Counted from the first letter of the stretch, positions 1 to 10,790 are shown. The stretch is DNA of 64,000 nt from Echinarachnius parma (GCA_037951105.1 JBAMJV010008865.1:30001-94000); one strand, 5' to 3'. The notes: generated from the letters alone by a model not told the origin. Numbers and translations: made by a program.

Positions 1-28
1 GATTTAGTAGTTGTCATGCTGCTATTTT
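1..28 (-). CDS. Ig receptor copy 1, start of ~87-residue repeat-domain exon (runs off left edge)
   Basis: Only the first 28 bases of this minus-strand exon are in the window. It opens after an acceptor (…TTCGACAG) that is nearly identical to those of the three domain exons of copy 2 at 29931, 29592 and 29071. It encodes the same N-terminus (NSSMTTTKS here, NGSMTTTKS at 29931). The entry phase is 1, as in copy 2. One oddity: the preceding Ig exon at 2026 ends with a lone T, and T plus the AA that starts this exon would make TAA if the two were joined directly. Either another exon is used between them, or this exon is skipped or dead. Identification as the paralogous exon is firm; its use in mRNA is not. 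Confidence 0.6.
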
Positions 29-1037
29 CTGTCGAATATATAACACACAAATCAAATTAACCGTCATTTTTCGATTGAAGCAAGCACAAAAAAATGGCCT
101 CTACATCGTTTTCGATGAAAAACCGCATGTGCAGAACCGTAAGTGGATACGAAACTTTTGGAAGCGATCACAAGTAGGTTTGGACCCTATCATCAAAATT
201 TATTGCGACTTTCACGGTGGACTTGTTGGTGACTTATATGACCAAATGACCAAATGAAACTAGCAAACGGTAAAAGTGATTTAGGATGTGAAGGTTATGC
301 AAGTCATGGTTATTATAATCTGTTACTGGTAATGCGCGTTTGACCCCCCCCCCCCCCCCCCCCCTCACCACCATACATTTATTATAAAATGGGCTTCAGA
401 ATCTCTGCAATCTGATTGGTCAATTAGCGTGTAAGAACTTTTACTGACTGCACGCATGTAAATAGCGATACTGCAGCAATAGTGCAATCGAATTAACGAT
501 AGCGAGTGCTATCGTTAATTCGATCATATAGCGTGTCCGATTTCGACTACTGAAATAGCGACTACTCTTCGGTCTTTTCAAAAACAAGAATCAAACGCAA
601 ATTATGATACAGACGCGTTGTGATCTCCATTCCTGTTTACAATATCACCTGGCTGTGTCATGGCTACCCCATGTTTGTTGTGAACATTGAAAGTTCATTC
701 CTGATCGGCGTTCTGCCTCTGGTTAATCGTTCTTCGAGTTCGTTTTCGTCTTTCTGTTCATCGTTTTGTAAGTTGCACGAACACTCAATACATGTACGTA
801 TATTGTGAATGTGTATTTATGACAATTAACTGGACTTTTTTTTTAGTTCAACAAGAGTTTGTGAGTTTCATCAGAAGTTGTACGTGTTTTTATCTCAAGA
901 CTGTAAATGTGTTTATGACAGTTAAGTTGACTTTTTCGAGTTCAACATGAGTTTGTGAGTTTCTACGTGGAGTTTCTAAGTGTTTTTTCTTCAGTTATTA
1001 CATGGTAAGTGTCTCAAATCTCTTCTATTTCTTTATC
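29..1037. other. Intron of receptor copy 1; no gene seen
   Basis: No exon with splice sites was recognised on either strand. The stretch holds a C-run at about 344-364 and a perfect 15-bp-arm hairpin at 489-523 (CGAATTAACGATAGC, a 5-base loop, and its complement). Confidence 0.5.
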
Positions 1038-1149
1038 TCCCAGTCATGCGTCCGGTAAATTCCAGCCATGCGTTGGTAAATTTGCAGCCATGCGTCGGTA
1101 AATTTAGCCATGCGTCCGTTAAAATTCTTTACCGGACGCATGACTGGGA
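1038..1149. mobile_element. Short foldback element with repeated GCATGCGTCGGTAAA-like motif
   Basis: The termini are inverted copies (TCCCAGTCATGCGTCCGG and CCGGACGCATGACTGGGA). Between them the motif CCATGCGTCGGTAAATT is repeated about four times in slightly varied form. At 112 bp it is non-coding. The combination of TIR and an internally repeated motif is the same style as several larger elements in this window. Confidence 0.6.
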
Positions 1150-1188
1150 AAAGGTTTGATTTTCACATTTTGTTTGCGTCCATTTTAT

Positions 1189-1357
1189 AACACAAATGCT
1201 GCACAGGCATATTTCGTGGATCGGTAAGAATTGGATGCGCTCTTTTAACTTTGAAAATGGTCTAATAACCCACTCGCTGCGCTCGTGGGTTTAAACCATT
1301 CCAAAGTTCAACTCGTGCATCCAATTCTTACCGATCCACTCATGCCTGCATGTGCAT
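1189..1357. repeat. Inverted repeat (foldback) ~165 bp
   Basis: The left arm (GTGGATCGGTAAGAATTGGA at about 1216) is matched by its reverse complement at about 1317-1338. The outer arms carry CAGGCAT and ATGCCTG. The centre holds the small hairpin CCACTCGCTGCGCTCGTGGG. It is probably a MITE; no target duplication was fixed. Confidence 0.55.
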
Positions 1358-2025
1358 CGTACTAACGTTGTAATGTCTTTTGTGTGTGGTCTTTGGAACA
1401 TTGTGGTTCATGGTTGACGGAAGAGATGTGGGATAGGGGTATAATTGACGTATGAGATGCAAATCCTTACTACGTGTATTTGCCTCTTCTACGCCTCTTA
1501 TATACGCTTGGTAGGCATGGATGGAACATTCAATATCGAAGGAGGAGAAGAGCAGTCGCTGAAGGGTGATGGGAAGGGGGAATGGTTGTGGGTTAGAGAG
1601 GAAGACTTACGCTCAACATGAAAAAGGGGGTGCTTCTTTTAGGAAAATGATAGTCAGAGATTCGATTTTTGTTTAAAGGTCGGTGGGAGAGCACAGAATG
1701 TCCCCCGAATAGAGAGTGTCATTAACAGGAACGATTAGGAAGGGCAACCTTTACGTGCTATTATTCTACCGCTAGTCGGTGCTGACACTCGAACCTAATT
1801 GTTCAAAGGCAAGATAAGAAGAGAAAATTACAATATGGGGATGAAGTAGATGAAATAGAGATAGTAGAGGGGTATATTGGATTTGGGGAGTAACAAAATT
1901 ACGATTTATTAGAGGGTCGACACGGTCGAGGACCAATTTATGTATAGGCAAGAGCAAGCCGGAGAGAGAGATATAAGATGAGAGAATTGATGTATATACT
2001 CTGTAGGTGAGAAGCGAACACTTAC
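1358..2025. other. Intron of receptor copy 1; nothing recognised
   Basis: There is no coding signal beyond short chance frames and no recognised repeat. Confidence 0.4.
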
Positions 2026-2248
2026 ACTTGATAATCAGTGCAATTCGTTTCATATCAATGCCGTTAATTGATTGGAAGATGCAGACGTAGTTTCCTTGGT
2101 CGCTCGGGTGTACCTCTGAGATGACGAGATGGGCTGTTCCTGTGGTCTGGTTCAGATCCAAGTGGAATCGATCGTCACTGGAGTAATAAATGCACGGCCC
2201 TGATGACATGCAGTCCTGTGTTGCTATTGGCTCACTTGTGCCATTCAT
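2026..2248 (-). CDS. Ig receptor copy 1, second half of V-type Ig domain
   Basis: This exon encodes strands C'' to G of a V-set-like domain. It enters in phase 0 after …TCATAG and leaves in phase 1 at AAGT|GTAAG. The diagnostic motif is SEVHPSDQGNYVC, the D-x-G-x-Y-x-C of Ig domains, preceded by DRFHLDLN. An extra CMSSGPC pair may form a lineage-specific disulfide. The FG (CDR3-like) segment after the Cys is short compared with copy 2, and the exon is exactly 30 bases shorter (223 against 253). It follows the exon at 3999-4165. The long intron between them holds a MITE with a nested hAT. It is a cell-surface receptor by analogy with copy 2. No specific family name is claimed. Confidence 0.82.
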
Positions 2249-2320
2249 CTATGACAACAATTAATAAATACATAATAATAATATTGGTTTTCACAACCAT
2301 TTACAAATTCAATTTAATTA

Positions 2321-3742
2321 ATTGTTAACATCAATTTCGTCTCGAGAAGTTCGAAACGTGCATATATGTAATGTTCAATTTCGTCATTGCGCACACAAGT
2401 TCGTGCTTTTCCAATCAAATTTGCCAATTTCCATTCATTTTAGTCAAAGCTCATTCAGTTTTGTCCGATCCCACCTGCTGGTGTAAAATGTGAACATAAC
2501 ACGCTCGATCGTCAGGCGGGACGAATTTTATTGCAAAATGACGAAATAGAATGACCAAATGTTAAAGTTGATTGGTCACTGACCTAATTGATTGAACATG
2601 ATGAAAAATTAGTAAATGAAATGTAGCAATTGCATGTTCCAGACTTACCGAGACGCAGGGGTGTCGATCCGTTTTTGAGATTGGGGGGGCGAAATTTGAA
2701 AAATTTTCCAGAGTGACCACTGAGAGAGCTAAAAGCCCCACATTGGCATGCCCGGAAGTTTTATTATGCGCTCATTGAAAGTGTCTTGATGGCTCGAAGA
2801 CCTGACTTTGGGGGGCACCCACATTTGGGGACAATAATGGGGGTCCAGGGGGCGGAGCCCCCGGAAGCTTTTAGATTTCAGACATTTGCTCCTAGCATGC
2901 ATGGTGTTAAAATTGTATAAAATAGTGAACCTACTCCTAACGTATTTTTAAAGGGCATAGCGAGGAAAAGACTGAGCCTTGCATGAGATGGATCCACGTG
3001 ATCATGTATACTATTATATAGAGCCATCGATATAGTCTAGGGCATTGGGCTCCCATGAAACTAAGCAAGGGCGTCAACAATTTCTCAAAAGTGTAGGGGA
3101 GACATTGCGAGGAAGCGAAGCGACCGAGCGGGGGAGGGTGTGGGAGGGGGTGTCCCCCTCCCACAGTAGGGAGCTTTTGTATTTTTGGGCGTGAAATCGT
3201 GCGATTTGGTGCACACCTGAGACAGAAATTTCACGTAATATGAAGTATATAGGTATGGAACCAAACATACATAATGAAAAAGGGAGGGGGACAATCTGCT
3301 CCTTTTTCAAATGTGGGGGGACATGATATTCCAATTTGATTTGCGTTCAGCGCATATGTACCGAGATTATTTTATTTTGCTATCTATAGATGAGGGTTTA
3401 ATAAACTTCGTTTGAGGTGTGCGTTTGAGAAATTACGCTGCCCAACACATTTCAAAAGGCGAGTTCCCGCAACCCAAATGAAACTTGCAATATGAGAAAA
3501 AAGAGATTTACAGTCTTTTTCAAACTAAAAAACGGCTATTTTGAAGATTAATTATTGATAAATGTGTCTTTCCCCTCTTTGGCATTATATCACTCAATTT
3601 TTTTCTTCCTCATTTTCGGAATTATTGGGGGGGGCGAAATGATATGTTCGCCCCCCCCCCCCCCCAATATTTTCATTGGGGGGGGGGGGCGACTGCCCCC
3701 CAGGATCGACACCCCTGCCGAGACGAAATTGAAGCTAACAAT
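2321..3742. mobile_element. MITE with TIR containing TCAATTTCGTCTCG, split by a hAT
   Basis: The left end reads ATTGTTAACATCAATTTCGT and the right end is its near-perfect inverse (ACGAAATTGAAGCTAACAAT). Without the hAT insertion (2656-3717 plus one target copy) the element is about 350 bp. Its interior repeats TTTCGTC/GACGAAAT- and ATTCATTT-type words. It lies in the intron that splits the Ig domain of copy 1; the equivalent intron of copy 2 lacks it. Confidence 0.65.
2656..3717. mobile_element. Non-autonomous hAT element, 1.06 kb
   Basis: The TIRs are CAGGGGTGTCGATCC and GGATCGACACCCCTG. They are flanked by a perfect 8-bp target duplication CCGAGACG (2648-2655 and 3718-3725), the size made by hAT transposases. 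There is no transposase ORF. Long G and C runs lie just inside the ends, and a GTGGGAGGGGG/CCCCCTCCCAC hairpin unit lies at about 3130-3175. A second copy, inverted, makes up about 25670-26440. Confidence 0.85.
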
Positions 3743-3998
3743 AAATGAATGACGATTGTTTGAAAATGGATGGGAAAACCTATATAATAACATGATTATA
3801 CAAACAATATAGGAAATCACAGGCAACTGTTTACGGCACTTTCCATATTTGACCATTTTATTTGCATCCGATGTTACTTTGGTTTGCTTATTAACTTTTC
3901 AGAAATTTCATCGTAATTCTTGAAAAGGGGAGATGGTGAGGTTTGATTGAAATTATAAATAGTACGTACAATTGTGTATGAATAATCATAATTATTAC

Positions 3999-4165
3999 CT
4001 CTAACCGCCATATTACACCAGCCAAGTTTTCTCCTGTTATATCATAATCAGTATCACATTTCAGTGTGACGGATCTCCCAGCTTCAATAGTCACATTATC
4101 ATGAATGTCGCGGCTATGCCGGTGCCGTGATGTGGCATCAGTTAAACCAGTAACGACAAGTATAA
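3999..4165 (-). CDS. Ig receptor copy 1, end of signal peptide and first half of Ig domain
   Basis: The exon opens after CTGCAG in phase 1 and closes at TTAGAG|GTAATA in phase 0. With the preceding exon it gives MVGRSYYLPVLCL joined to VILVVTGLTDA, a good signal peptide. Next come a basic RHRHSR segment, then EAGRSVTLKCDTDYDI (strand B cysteine) and VIWRLE (strand C tryptophan). Splitting a V domain between strands C and C' is unusual for a single Ig exon but is shared by both paralogues. It aligns residue for residue with the copy 2 exon at 33252-34225 once that exon's insertion is set aside. Confidence 0.85.
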
Positions 4166-4901
4166 CTGCAGATAGATACAAACATTATCATTGCGACGAT
4201 TTGCATTAGTTTTCAGTAATAATGCTAATAAAACTATTAACAACAGCAATTGCTTGTCAACCAAAGTATGTAGATGAGTGTAAATAAATATAAGTGTAGC
4301 TGCTTACACAGAAACACACTTATTGAATAATGGTATGAAGGTGGTCTATGATATATACATGTAATATGTCACAAAAATGCAAATGTGTCTCTTTGACATT
4401 ATACAAATGAACATGACATTATTTTCTAAATACGGAATGTAACATTATCACAGAGAATCATCATCTAAACTAAGCATATTTAACACAGATAACAAAATTT
4501 AAAAAACAAAGGGCATGCAGCCATGTATTCTACTAAATTTATCAACATAATATAGACTAAAAAGAGAGAAATTACCAGTAACATGTAGGAGCTACTAGCA
4601 CATTGACGGTTGTCATGCACCACCAGAGATATTCTAATTGTTTCTCATCAGCAATACATTTCAGTAAATATTTTTAACAAGTCACCAGTCATATTTTGTA
4701 ATTTTAATCCTCGGAACCGTACATTAATTATTAATATTTTTTAAAAGAACATGAGCTGATTTTCTGAAAAGGGAATGTGATAAATTACTACAGAGAAACT
4801 TGTATAAACTAACTATAATGACAAATATTAAGTACCGTAATACAGTGATTCGATACATGATAAACATCAATATCATTGAATTTACAATCTCACTTTCCTA
4901 C
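4166..4901. other. Intron of receptor copy 1; AT-rich, nothing recognised
   Basis: The sequence is clearly related to 34230-34620 in copy 2, so this intron is part of the tandem gene duplication. No exon or mobile element was identified. Confidence 0.5.
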
Positions 4902-4966
4902 CTAAACAGAGAACTGGAAGGTAATACGATCTTCCAACCATGGTGCTATGTAGCCTATGTAGGTAG
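4902..4966 (-). CDS. Ig receptor copy 1, signal-peptide exon with start codon
   Basis: The acceptor TTGATGCAG at 4967-4968 is followed by a short 5' UTR and ATG at 4941-4939. Thirteen codons (MVGRSYYLPVLCL) follow, ending in phase 1 at TTAG|GTAGG. The start was chosen because copy 2 has the same layout (MAGRLFYAKVFCL, 34639-34678), because both ATGs open a hydrophobic leader, and because both exons have 40 coding bases. The upstream 5' UTR exon is probably that ending at 5673. Confidence 0.8.
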
Positions 4967-5215
4967 CTGCATCAACTTCGAGCAAAGCAGTGACTGTCCC
5001 CAGTCTTCGAAACAAATGATATCGTGACAAATGAAATCTTAGATTATTTTGACTTGCGCTCGGTGTGATAACTTCAACGAACCACACCCAACATGGCAAT
5101 CACAATTATTGGTCTTTACAGTATCCTTGCTTGCGGGTATCAAGTCTAGAAAAGTGAATGACAAACTTCAGAAATAGCTCCCCCATCTGAACATGAATAC
5201 ACACGTACAGATCAG

Positions 5216-5586
5216 CACAGGCGTAGGAGACGGGGGGCTAGGGACTGCAGCCCCCCCCCCCCCCCCCCCGGAGTTTTGAGAACGGCATTTTCGGGGAAAG
5301 AATCACCTTAAATGCGCGCAAACAATGTTATATTTGGGCAAAATCATATAATATTCGGGAAAATAATGTCAAATTCAGGCAAACTTGTCAATTTCGGGCA
5401 AACTCCTGTTACATTCGAGAAAAACGTCTCACATTCGGGCATAAATAATCAAAAACATATCATTTCCAGGCATCAAATGGGCGAGGACCATTTTTGTCTT
5501 AATTTTTGTGCTTGTAAGGTACAAGTAGCGAATGATCCGAGTAAAAGACCTTAACCCCCTGAAAAAGATGTGCTCCTACGCCCATG
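5216..5586. mobile_element. hAT-like MITE with repeated CATTCGGGCAAA motif
   Basis: The ends CACAGGCGTAGGAG and CTCCTACGCCCATG are near-inverse. The flanks CAGATCAG (5208-5215) and CAGATCAA (5587-5594) form an 8-bp target duplication with one mismatch. Copy 2 of the gene has the uninterrupted flank at about 34960. Inside, a word close to CATTCGGGCAAACTC recurs about seven times at roughly 22-bp spacing next to a G/C-run. It is non-coding. Confidence 0.7.
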
Positions 5587-5672
5587 CAGATCAATGTTGG
5601 TCTCTCAGTTCAATTATGATTTGTAATATGTTCAGTTCAAGTACCATTATCATGAGCAAGACCAGTACTTAC

Positions 5673-5712
5673 ATGAATACCGATCCCGGGCATAAGCAGA
5701 TTCAAGTAGGAA
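5673..5712 (-). other. Probable 5' UTR exon of receptor copy 1
   Basis: A strong donor (CAT|GTAAGTACT, exon end at 5673) follows GCCCGGGATCGGTATT. The same sequence with the same donor lies upstream of copy 2 (exon end 35058). Its conservation between the paralogues and its position 0.7 kb (0.36 kb in copy 2) upstream of the signal exon suggest the first, non-coding exon. Its 5' end is not determined. Confidence 0.45.
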
Positions 5713-5766
5713 AATATTTGGTTTCAGTGACAGTATTGTGATGGGTTCAGTCACTTTAATGTTATT

Positions 5767-6181
5767 GTAAAGTGAAACCAGTAAAGTGTCTACCACTGGT
5801 GTCTACGTATATAACTCCACGAAAATTACTTGGAGCTTCCACATTTCTCTTCTACCGTATTGTTTGGCTTATGGTAAGAGAAGAATAAAATAGGGTTAGA
5901 TTTTTTGTAATGCCCCTTTAGTATGACGATAGCTATCATCGATAATCATTCAGCTCAAGAGCGTTAATGAACGGTCATAAACCTCATACACGTTATAAAA
6001 TAATTCGTTATAAAAGCTCACGCACATTTTCGCTTTTTTAACCAGGGTCCAGGAAAGCAGTGTTCTTTTTCAATGCAACTTTCACACATCATTCGGACAT
6101 ATTTTTACATGATTTTGGTACAGGATTGAAGTCTCAAATGTAAGTTTGGGTAATATCTGACACTTTACAGGTGCACCTTTA
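5767..6181. mobile_element. Old TTAA-type MITE (GTAAAGTGTC family)
   Basis: The left end (AAAGTGAAACCAGTAAAGTGTC region) and the right end (GACACTTTACAGGTGCACCT, then TTAA) are inverse. Inside, TTGTTTGGCTTATGGTAA is shared in inverse orientation with the element at 37075-37388. The start of a further copy is at 63981. The left TTAA is decayed. Confidence 0.45.
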
Positions 6182-6403
6182 ATGGCGTAGTCAGGGTCAA
6201 TTATTACTCAGATGGCGGACAGAGAAGGGGTGGGATTTATGCAAATTGTATTCAAATATTTACTGCCCAAACGAGATAAATGTGCCTGGAGCTATAAAAT
6301 ATGAACTTCTCCAAATAATGAGTTAATTTATACCATGTATACATTTACCAAAAATAGATAATTTTGGGGAAAAGCATTTACTGAATACAAAGTAGTACAG
6401 ATC

Positions 6404-6572
6404 AGCACAGGCGTAAGGGACTGGGTTCGGGGTAGGGGGCTGGAGCCCCCCCCCCCCCCCCCCAACGGAGTTTTGAAAACGGCCATATTCGGGCAAAAAC
6501 CATGTCATATTCGGGCAAAATAATGTCACATTCTGGCGAACTCGTGTCATATTTTGGCAAACTCATGTCACA
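6404..6572. mobile_element. Truncated relative of the 5216-5586 element
   Basis: It has the same GATCAGCACAGGCGTA start, the same long C-run and the same tandem word (CATATTCGGGCAAA, about five copies). No matching right end with a CCTACGCC terminus was found, so this copy looks truncated. Confidence 0.55.
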
Positions 6573-8308
6573 TTATAAATTGTATTATAGAACTAACTCA
6601 TATTATGAGTTAGTTTTTGATGTATATGTTTAAATGTATTCACCTTATAAAGGAGGCCGGGGCAGGGGGGGGGGGTGGGGGCTATTCAGTTCCCTCCCAG
6701 TGTGCAAAGGATGATACTCAATTAAGGGCACTTACTTCCTCACACCCACCCTCCCCCCCCCCCCCCCCCGGCAAATCCCAGATACAATGCTGTTTGAGTT
6801 ATTGGCTGAAATTCCACTCACATATCTTAACATTTAATCGATCACAATCACCCCTTGCTAAGTCATAGGAATGAATCATTTCAATTTTCAATTCTTTGGT
6901 TTAAAATGTACACTTTTTTTAATGAAAAGAAATGTAAGAAATAACGGAATAAATTATTGAATAGTGCATTGGTAAAAAACTTCAAATTTGCGCGTGTTGC
7001 AATATACAAAATGTGTACGAAAATGTTCATATAATCATAAACGGTATACGTACAGGAAATTTTGCAGACTTGTTTACGATTATTTTTTCGTATTATACCA
7101 CGATACCGTTACCCAGCTAATGGCTGTTATTTCAGCCGGTCCCTGAAATACAAAAATACATTAAAGTACACAAGAAAGTAAAATACTCAAGTACAATATT
7201 TTTTTGTAGTTATACATTAGAAGAAAAACAAAATATACACAATTTCGAACAACAAAATAAACGAAGAAAGCATTCACTTGATGATCATCTCATAAATCAC
7301 AAAAATCACCAAGAAATTTTTTTTTTTTTTTTTGTTAACGAGACCAAAGTTCTACTTTGTTATATTATTGTTTAGTGTCTCACTAAGGTTGTAGAAAGAT
7401 CGTGGAAAACTAAATATGTCACATGACAAGACGAATTCGTGAACAAAATTCTTAGATTCTTAGTTATATGCAAATAAGAGTCAACGTGCAAAGGGCTTAT
7501 TGTATAGTATCATCCAAGCTGTCATGGTTACGGAGTGAATCCTGTGCACATGGATCATGATAAACTTCAATTACATTTTACAAAGTTCTTAGACGAAATC
7601 ATGAAAATGGTTTCAATGCAAATGAGGGTCATAAAATCGTGTCAAACTGATTATTGTACTGTATCTAAAACTGATATTACTATCGATTATAATATCGGAC
7701 ATAGACTATAATACAGTAAATATGCGTATCACATATCTATAACTTAATCGCATATACTATAATACAGTAAATATGCGTATCATATATTCACCTCATTCGT
7801 GGTGAATTCAAATCTAGTTTCTGTTTATGAGCTGATCCATATAGCTCTTAAAGTATTCTTTTCCACATCGTTACCCTATATGAACTGAGCCCCGTTGCAG
7901 ACAGAGTTAAATCGATCGTAAAGTTTCAATGAATTGTTAGTCAGAAAATATGCACATTTAAAGCAATCACATTTGCGATTTCAAATGGCACATGATCTGA
8001 CTTGCATTTAATTGCAACATTCAATTTTAACTTTTTCTGCAACAGGGCCCTGGTATGTACTTTGGCTCAGACCGATTAAAAGTGACATGGTTATTCAACA
8101 GAGCAATTACAACGTTGACTAGCTAATTGAGATATATACCCCTCGTCTCCCCATTCCGTTTGTGCATTGTTTTAATCGTTTGAGGGGTGCGTCACTCGAT
8201 GTGGGGGTGTCGGGGTGAGGCTAACCATGCAAGCAAGTTCCTCCCTTTTTATTTCAGAGCGATGTTATTAGGGACTGTTCGATTAGCACACCCGCTATTA
8301 TGACTATA
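6573..8308. other. Intergenic between receptor copies; nothing recognised
   Basis: AT-rich sequence with G/C runs at about 6664-6680 and 6752-6770 and a T-run near 7316. A 30-bp direct repeat (CTATAATACAGTAAATATGC) occurs at about 7706 and 7756. No coding region is seen. Confidence 0.4.
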
Positions 8309-9392
8309 CAGGGTGACCCCCCAAAAAACGGAACGGGGCACTTCCCAAAATATCAAATGTATTATGTCCATCGGATAGGGTGTCTTTTCAAATGAACAAC
8401 GATACCAAGAACAGTCAATTTGGTCGTGTAGTTTTTGTTTTAGGGTGCTGTGAGTGACACCACGTCAGGTTCTCTTTTTTGACAATTTTTACCGAGCGAG
8501 TGCTTGACAAATCGCACGTACCGCCTTTCATAGCGTTGAACAAAGCGCGCCATTGTTAGTGTGCACTCAGCCGTGTGCCGAGAGAATGGGCATGGTATTT
8601 CAATGGTATTATGGGCAGGGAGTGCAATTTAAAGGGATAGTTGAGTTCTGGTAAGGAGAGTACAGTTTTGGTGAAACTGAATATTAGTAACCAAATCCTG
8701 CATCATTACATTACAAACTAATAGTTATAACTGGAAAGGAACACAAAATTACAAATGACGTAGTAAAGATCATGTTATCATTCAAAAAGAGCCGTTAAAA
8801 CGTAAGAGGGCGCTCTCTAAACACTCATCGGTTTCAACCATTTTGAATAAAATATTGTGCATGTGATGCTTTGCTGAAATAATGATTAGATAGAGAAATA
8901 ACCAACAACTATTTAAATACCTATTTTGTAACTTTTTGAAAAGAGGAAGCATTTTTTTGAATTTTTAACGGCTGGTTCAAAATTCTCTAATAAACCTGGA
9001 GCCCCAGGTTTATTACAAATTGTTTTATTTATGGATATTTCAGCCGTCTCTGAACCGATTTTGATCAAACAAAGATGATTTTATTATTTAAATATTATGC
9101 TCTTTCAAATTTTACACTCAGTTTTTCATTACCTCACAAAAAAAATAAGTAGTCTAGCGCCCTCTCTACCAAAACTCAACTATCCCTTTAACTGGCACTA
9201 AGTAGGTCAAAATTGACAAAAATGGGCACCTGACATGGTCTCACTCATAGCGTCCTAAAACAAAAACTACACGACCAAAATTACTGTTCTTGGTATCGTT
9301 TTAATTGGAAAAGACACCCTATCTGATGGACATAAACATGTTGGTACTATATTTTGGGAAGTGTCCCGTTCCGTTTTTTAGGGGCCACCCTG
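8309..9392. mobile_element. Tc1/mariner-like element with ~190-bp TIRs
   Basis: CAGGGTGACCCCCCAAAAAA at the left and its inverse at the right begin inverted arms of about 190 bp. They are flanked by TA on both sides, and a TA target duplication with ends of this type fits Tc1/mariner. There is no transposase ORF. The centre is occupied by a 555-bp TTAA MITE, so the mariner-like element is the older of the two. Confidence 0.7.
8633..9187. mobile_element. TTAA MITE family 1, copy a (555 bp)
   Basis: TTAA flanks AGGGATAGTTGAG and CTCAACTATCCCT. A TTAA target duplication is typical of piggyBac-like elements. It is exactly the same length as the copy at 10791-11345 and nearly identical to it, which implies recent activity. 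It sits inside the mariner-like element. Confidence 0.85.
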
Positions 9393-9471
9393 TATAGTGA
9401 ACTGGTATGTGCATTACGTCATCGGTTACCCGTCTCAGTCGAGTACGAAGTTCACGAATTTTCTACGGACA

Positions 9472-9503
<32 letters not shown>

Positions 9504-9775
9504 CCGCTTACACAACTCTCAACCAATGGTCTCGGTCTCGGCTTCTCTCATGCATGCATGATGAAAATAAGTTGACATCGTAGATGATTCTCGGTCACAT
9601 CGGGGTCGGGTGAAGGGCTCGGTCTGGGTAAAAATACGTGTAAAACAGCTTCTCTGGGCGAAAACGACTCTGTCTCAACGCCGACTGCGAATTGGGATAT
9701 GAAGAAGACATGGTGGATGGATCTCGGTCACATTCATGTGCTCTCAGATCGACGACTCCGGGCCTTTACTGTAAT

Positions 9776-9902
9776 GACTATCACTGGCGTAAATCTGGTC
9801 GGAAAACACAATGCATTGGAGGGGCGAGCATTGTTTGTGAACAATTGCTCGCCCCCAATGCATTGTGCTTTCCGAACAAATTTACGCCCATGATGACTAT
9901 TC
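9776..9902. repeat. Near-perfect hairpin (about 55-bp arms) at the receptor stop codon / 3' UTR
   Basis: The left arm (GCGTAAATCTGGTCGGAAAA … GGGGCGAGCATTG) and its inverse meet at about 9838. The structure begins within a few bases of the receptor stop (9899-9897) and so would lie at the start of the 3' UTR of the mRNA. It is probably a foldback MITE, and could also act as an RNA hairpin. Confidence 0.65.
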
Positions 9903-10652
9903 ATCCTGTTTAGGGTCGAAATACGTGTGGACAAGCTTCTCTGGGCGACATCCCTCTGTCTCAGCTAGGGCTGCCAACTGGGTTGGATAAGCGGTAGGTA
10001 TCGTGGTTACACCAATGCATGCCCTAAGGGAAGGCGAACTGTTTTCCGGCTTAGTAGATCTTCTATCCATCCCCATATGTTTATCCCTTGAACGGGATGT
10101 GTCATCCTGACTCTGCCCATCTCTGAATCGCCTTTTCATAGGTACGAGGTATCCATCATCATCGATTTTTCGTATATCGTGATTAGATGAACGGGACGTG
10201 ATGTTGGATAATATCCAACGGCTAGGGCCACTGTTGACATGTAGTGAATTGTGGATAGTCTGGCTCTCTGTATTTACCGACTCATACATATGCTGCTCCA
10301 TCAAACCATGGCTACGCTCGAAGTGACCTATGGGGTTATTGTCGGCAGAAGCGCCCGGAGCATCAAAGTGCGATCTATCAATGGATGTCGATGGACCGGT
10401 AGGACAATGAGCTTCATTTTGAAGAATGCTCGAATTAAGCGATTCCATCCCGTCACTGCATCTATAGGTATATCCAGTCAAAGGAACCTGGACTGTATCA
10501 TTGATTGTCTCATATTTGACTGCTTCTGAAGGTCCGGGTGTGGGACGTGTCACCACCACGTCATCGGCCGTGTGCCCAGTGTCCGCAGTGTTGTCCACCC
10601 GAGCCGTATCAGTTTGGGATTTCTTGTGTCCTGCCTTTCTCTCCAACATTTT
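9897..10652 (-). CDS. Ig receptor copy 2, cytoplasmic tail exon with ITIM-like motif and stop
   Basis: A 756-base last coding exon. The acceptor ACAATTATAG is followed in phase 0 by AAA ATG TTG, matching the phase-0 end of the TM exon at 11469. It starts basic (KMLERKAGHKK), as expected just inside a membrane, and stays hydrophilic for 251 residues, rich in Ser, Thr and Asp. Tyrosine motifs: VKYETI (Y near residue 47) fits the ITIM consensus [IVLS]-x-Y-x-x-[ILV]. HMYESV, DGYLVPM and HTYFDPK are further candidate SH2-docking tyrosines. These features are directly visible; inhibitory signalling through SHP-type phosphatases is inferred from the ITIM class, not shown. No enzymatic domain was recognised. 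Confidence 0.8.
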   Translation of the reverse strand, partial: KMLERKAGHKKSQTDTARVDNTADTGHTADDVVVTRPTPGPSEAVKYETINDTVQVPLTGYTYRCSDGMESLNSSILQNEAHCPTGPSTSIDRSHFDAPGASADNNPIGHFERSHGLMEQHMYESVNTESQTIHNSLHVNSGPSRWILSNITSRSSNHDIRKIDDDGYLVPMKRRFRDGQSQDDTSRSRDKHMGMDRRSTKPENSSPSLRACIGVTTIPTAYPTQLAALAETEGCRPEKLVHTYFDPKQDE

Positions 10653-10790
10653 CTATAATTGTAAACATGCAAACAAATATGAAGATGATAGTGTAGGGAA
10701 AAAAGTTGAAAATAATGACGAATTTTAAACTGTATATAATGTCAATATCTATCATTTTCAAAAAAAAGTAGTTCTTGACGTAAAGGTTAA

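Noticed and set aside
2937-3334. Overlapping minus-strand frames at 2.9-3.3 kb
   Set aside because: They lie inside a non-autonomous hAT and recur, also broken, at 26.07-26.33 kb; no domain recognised.
6617-6868. Plus-strand 83-residue frame rich in Gly/Pro
   Set aside because: Driven by G and C runs; no flanking splice signals or homology.
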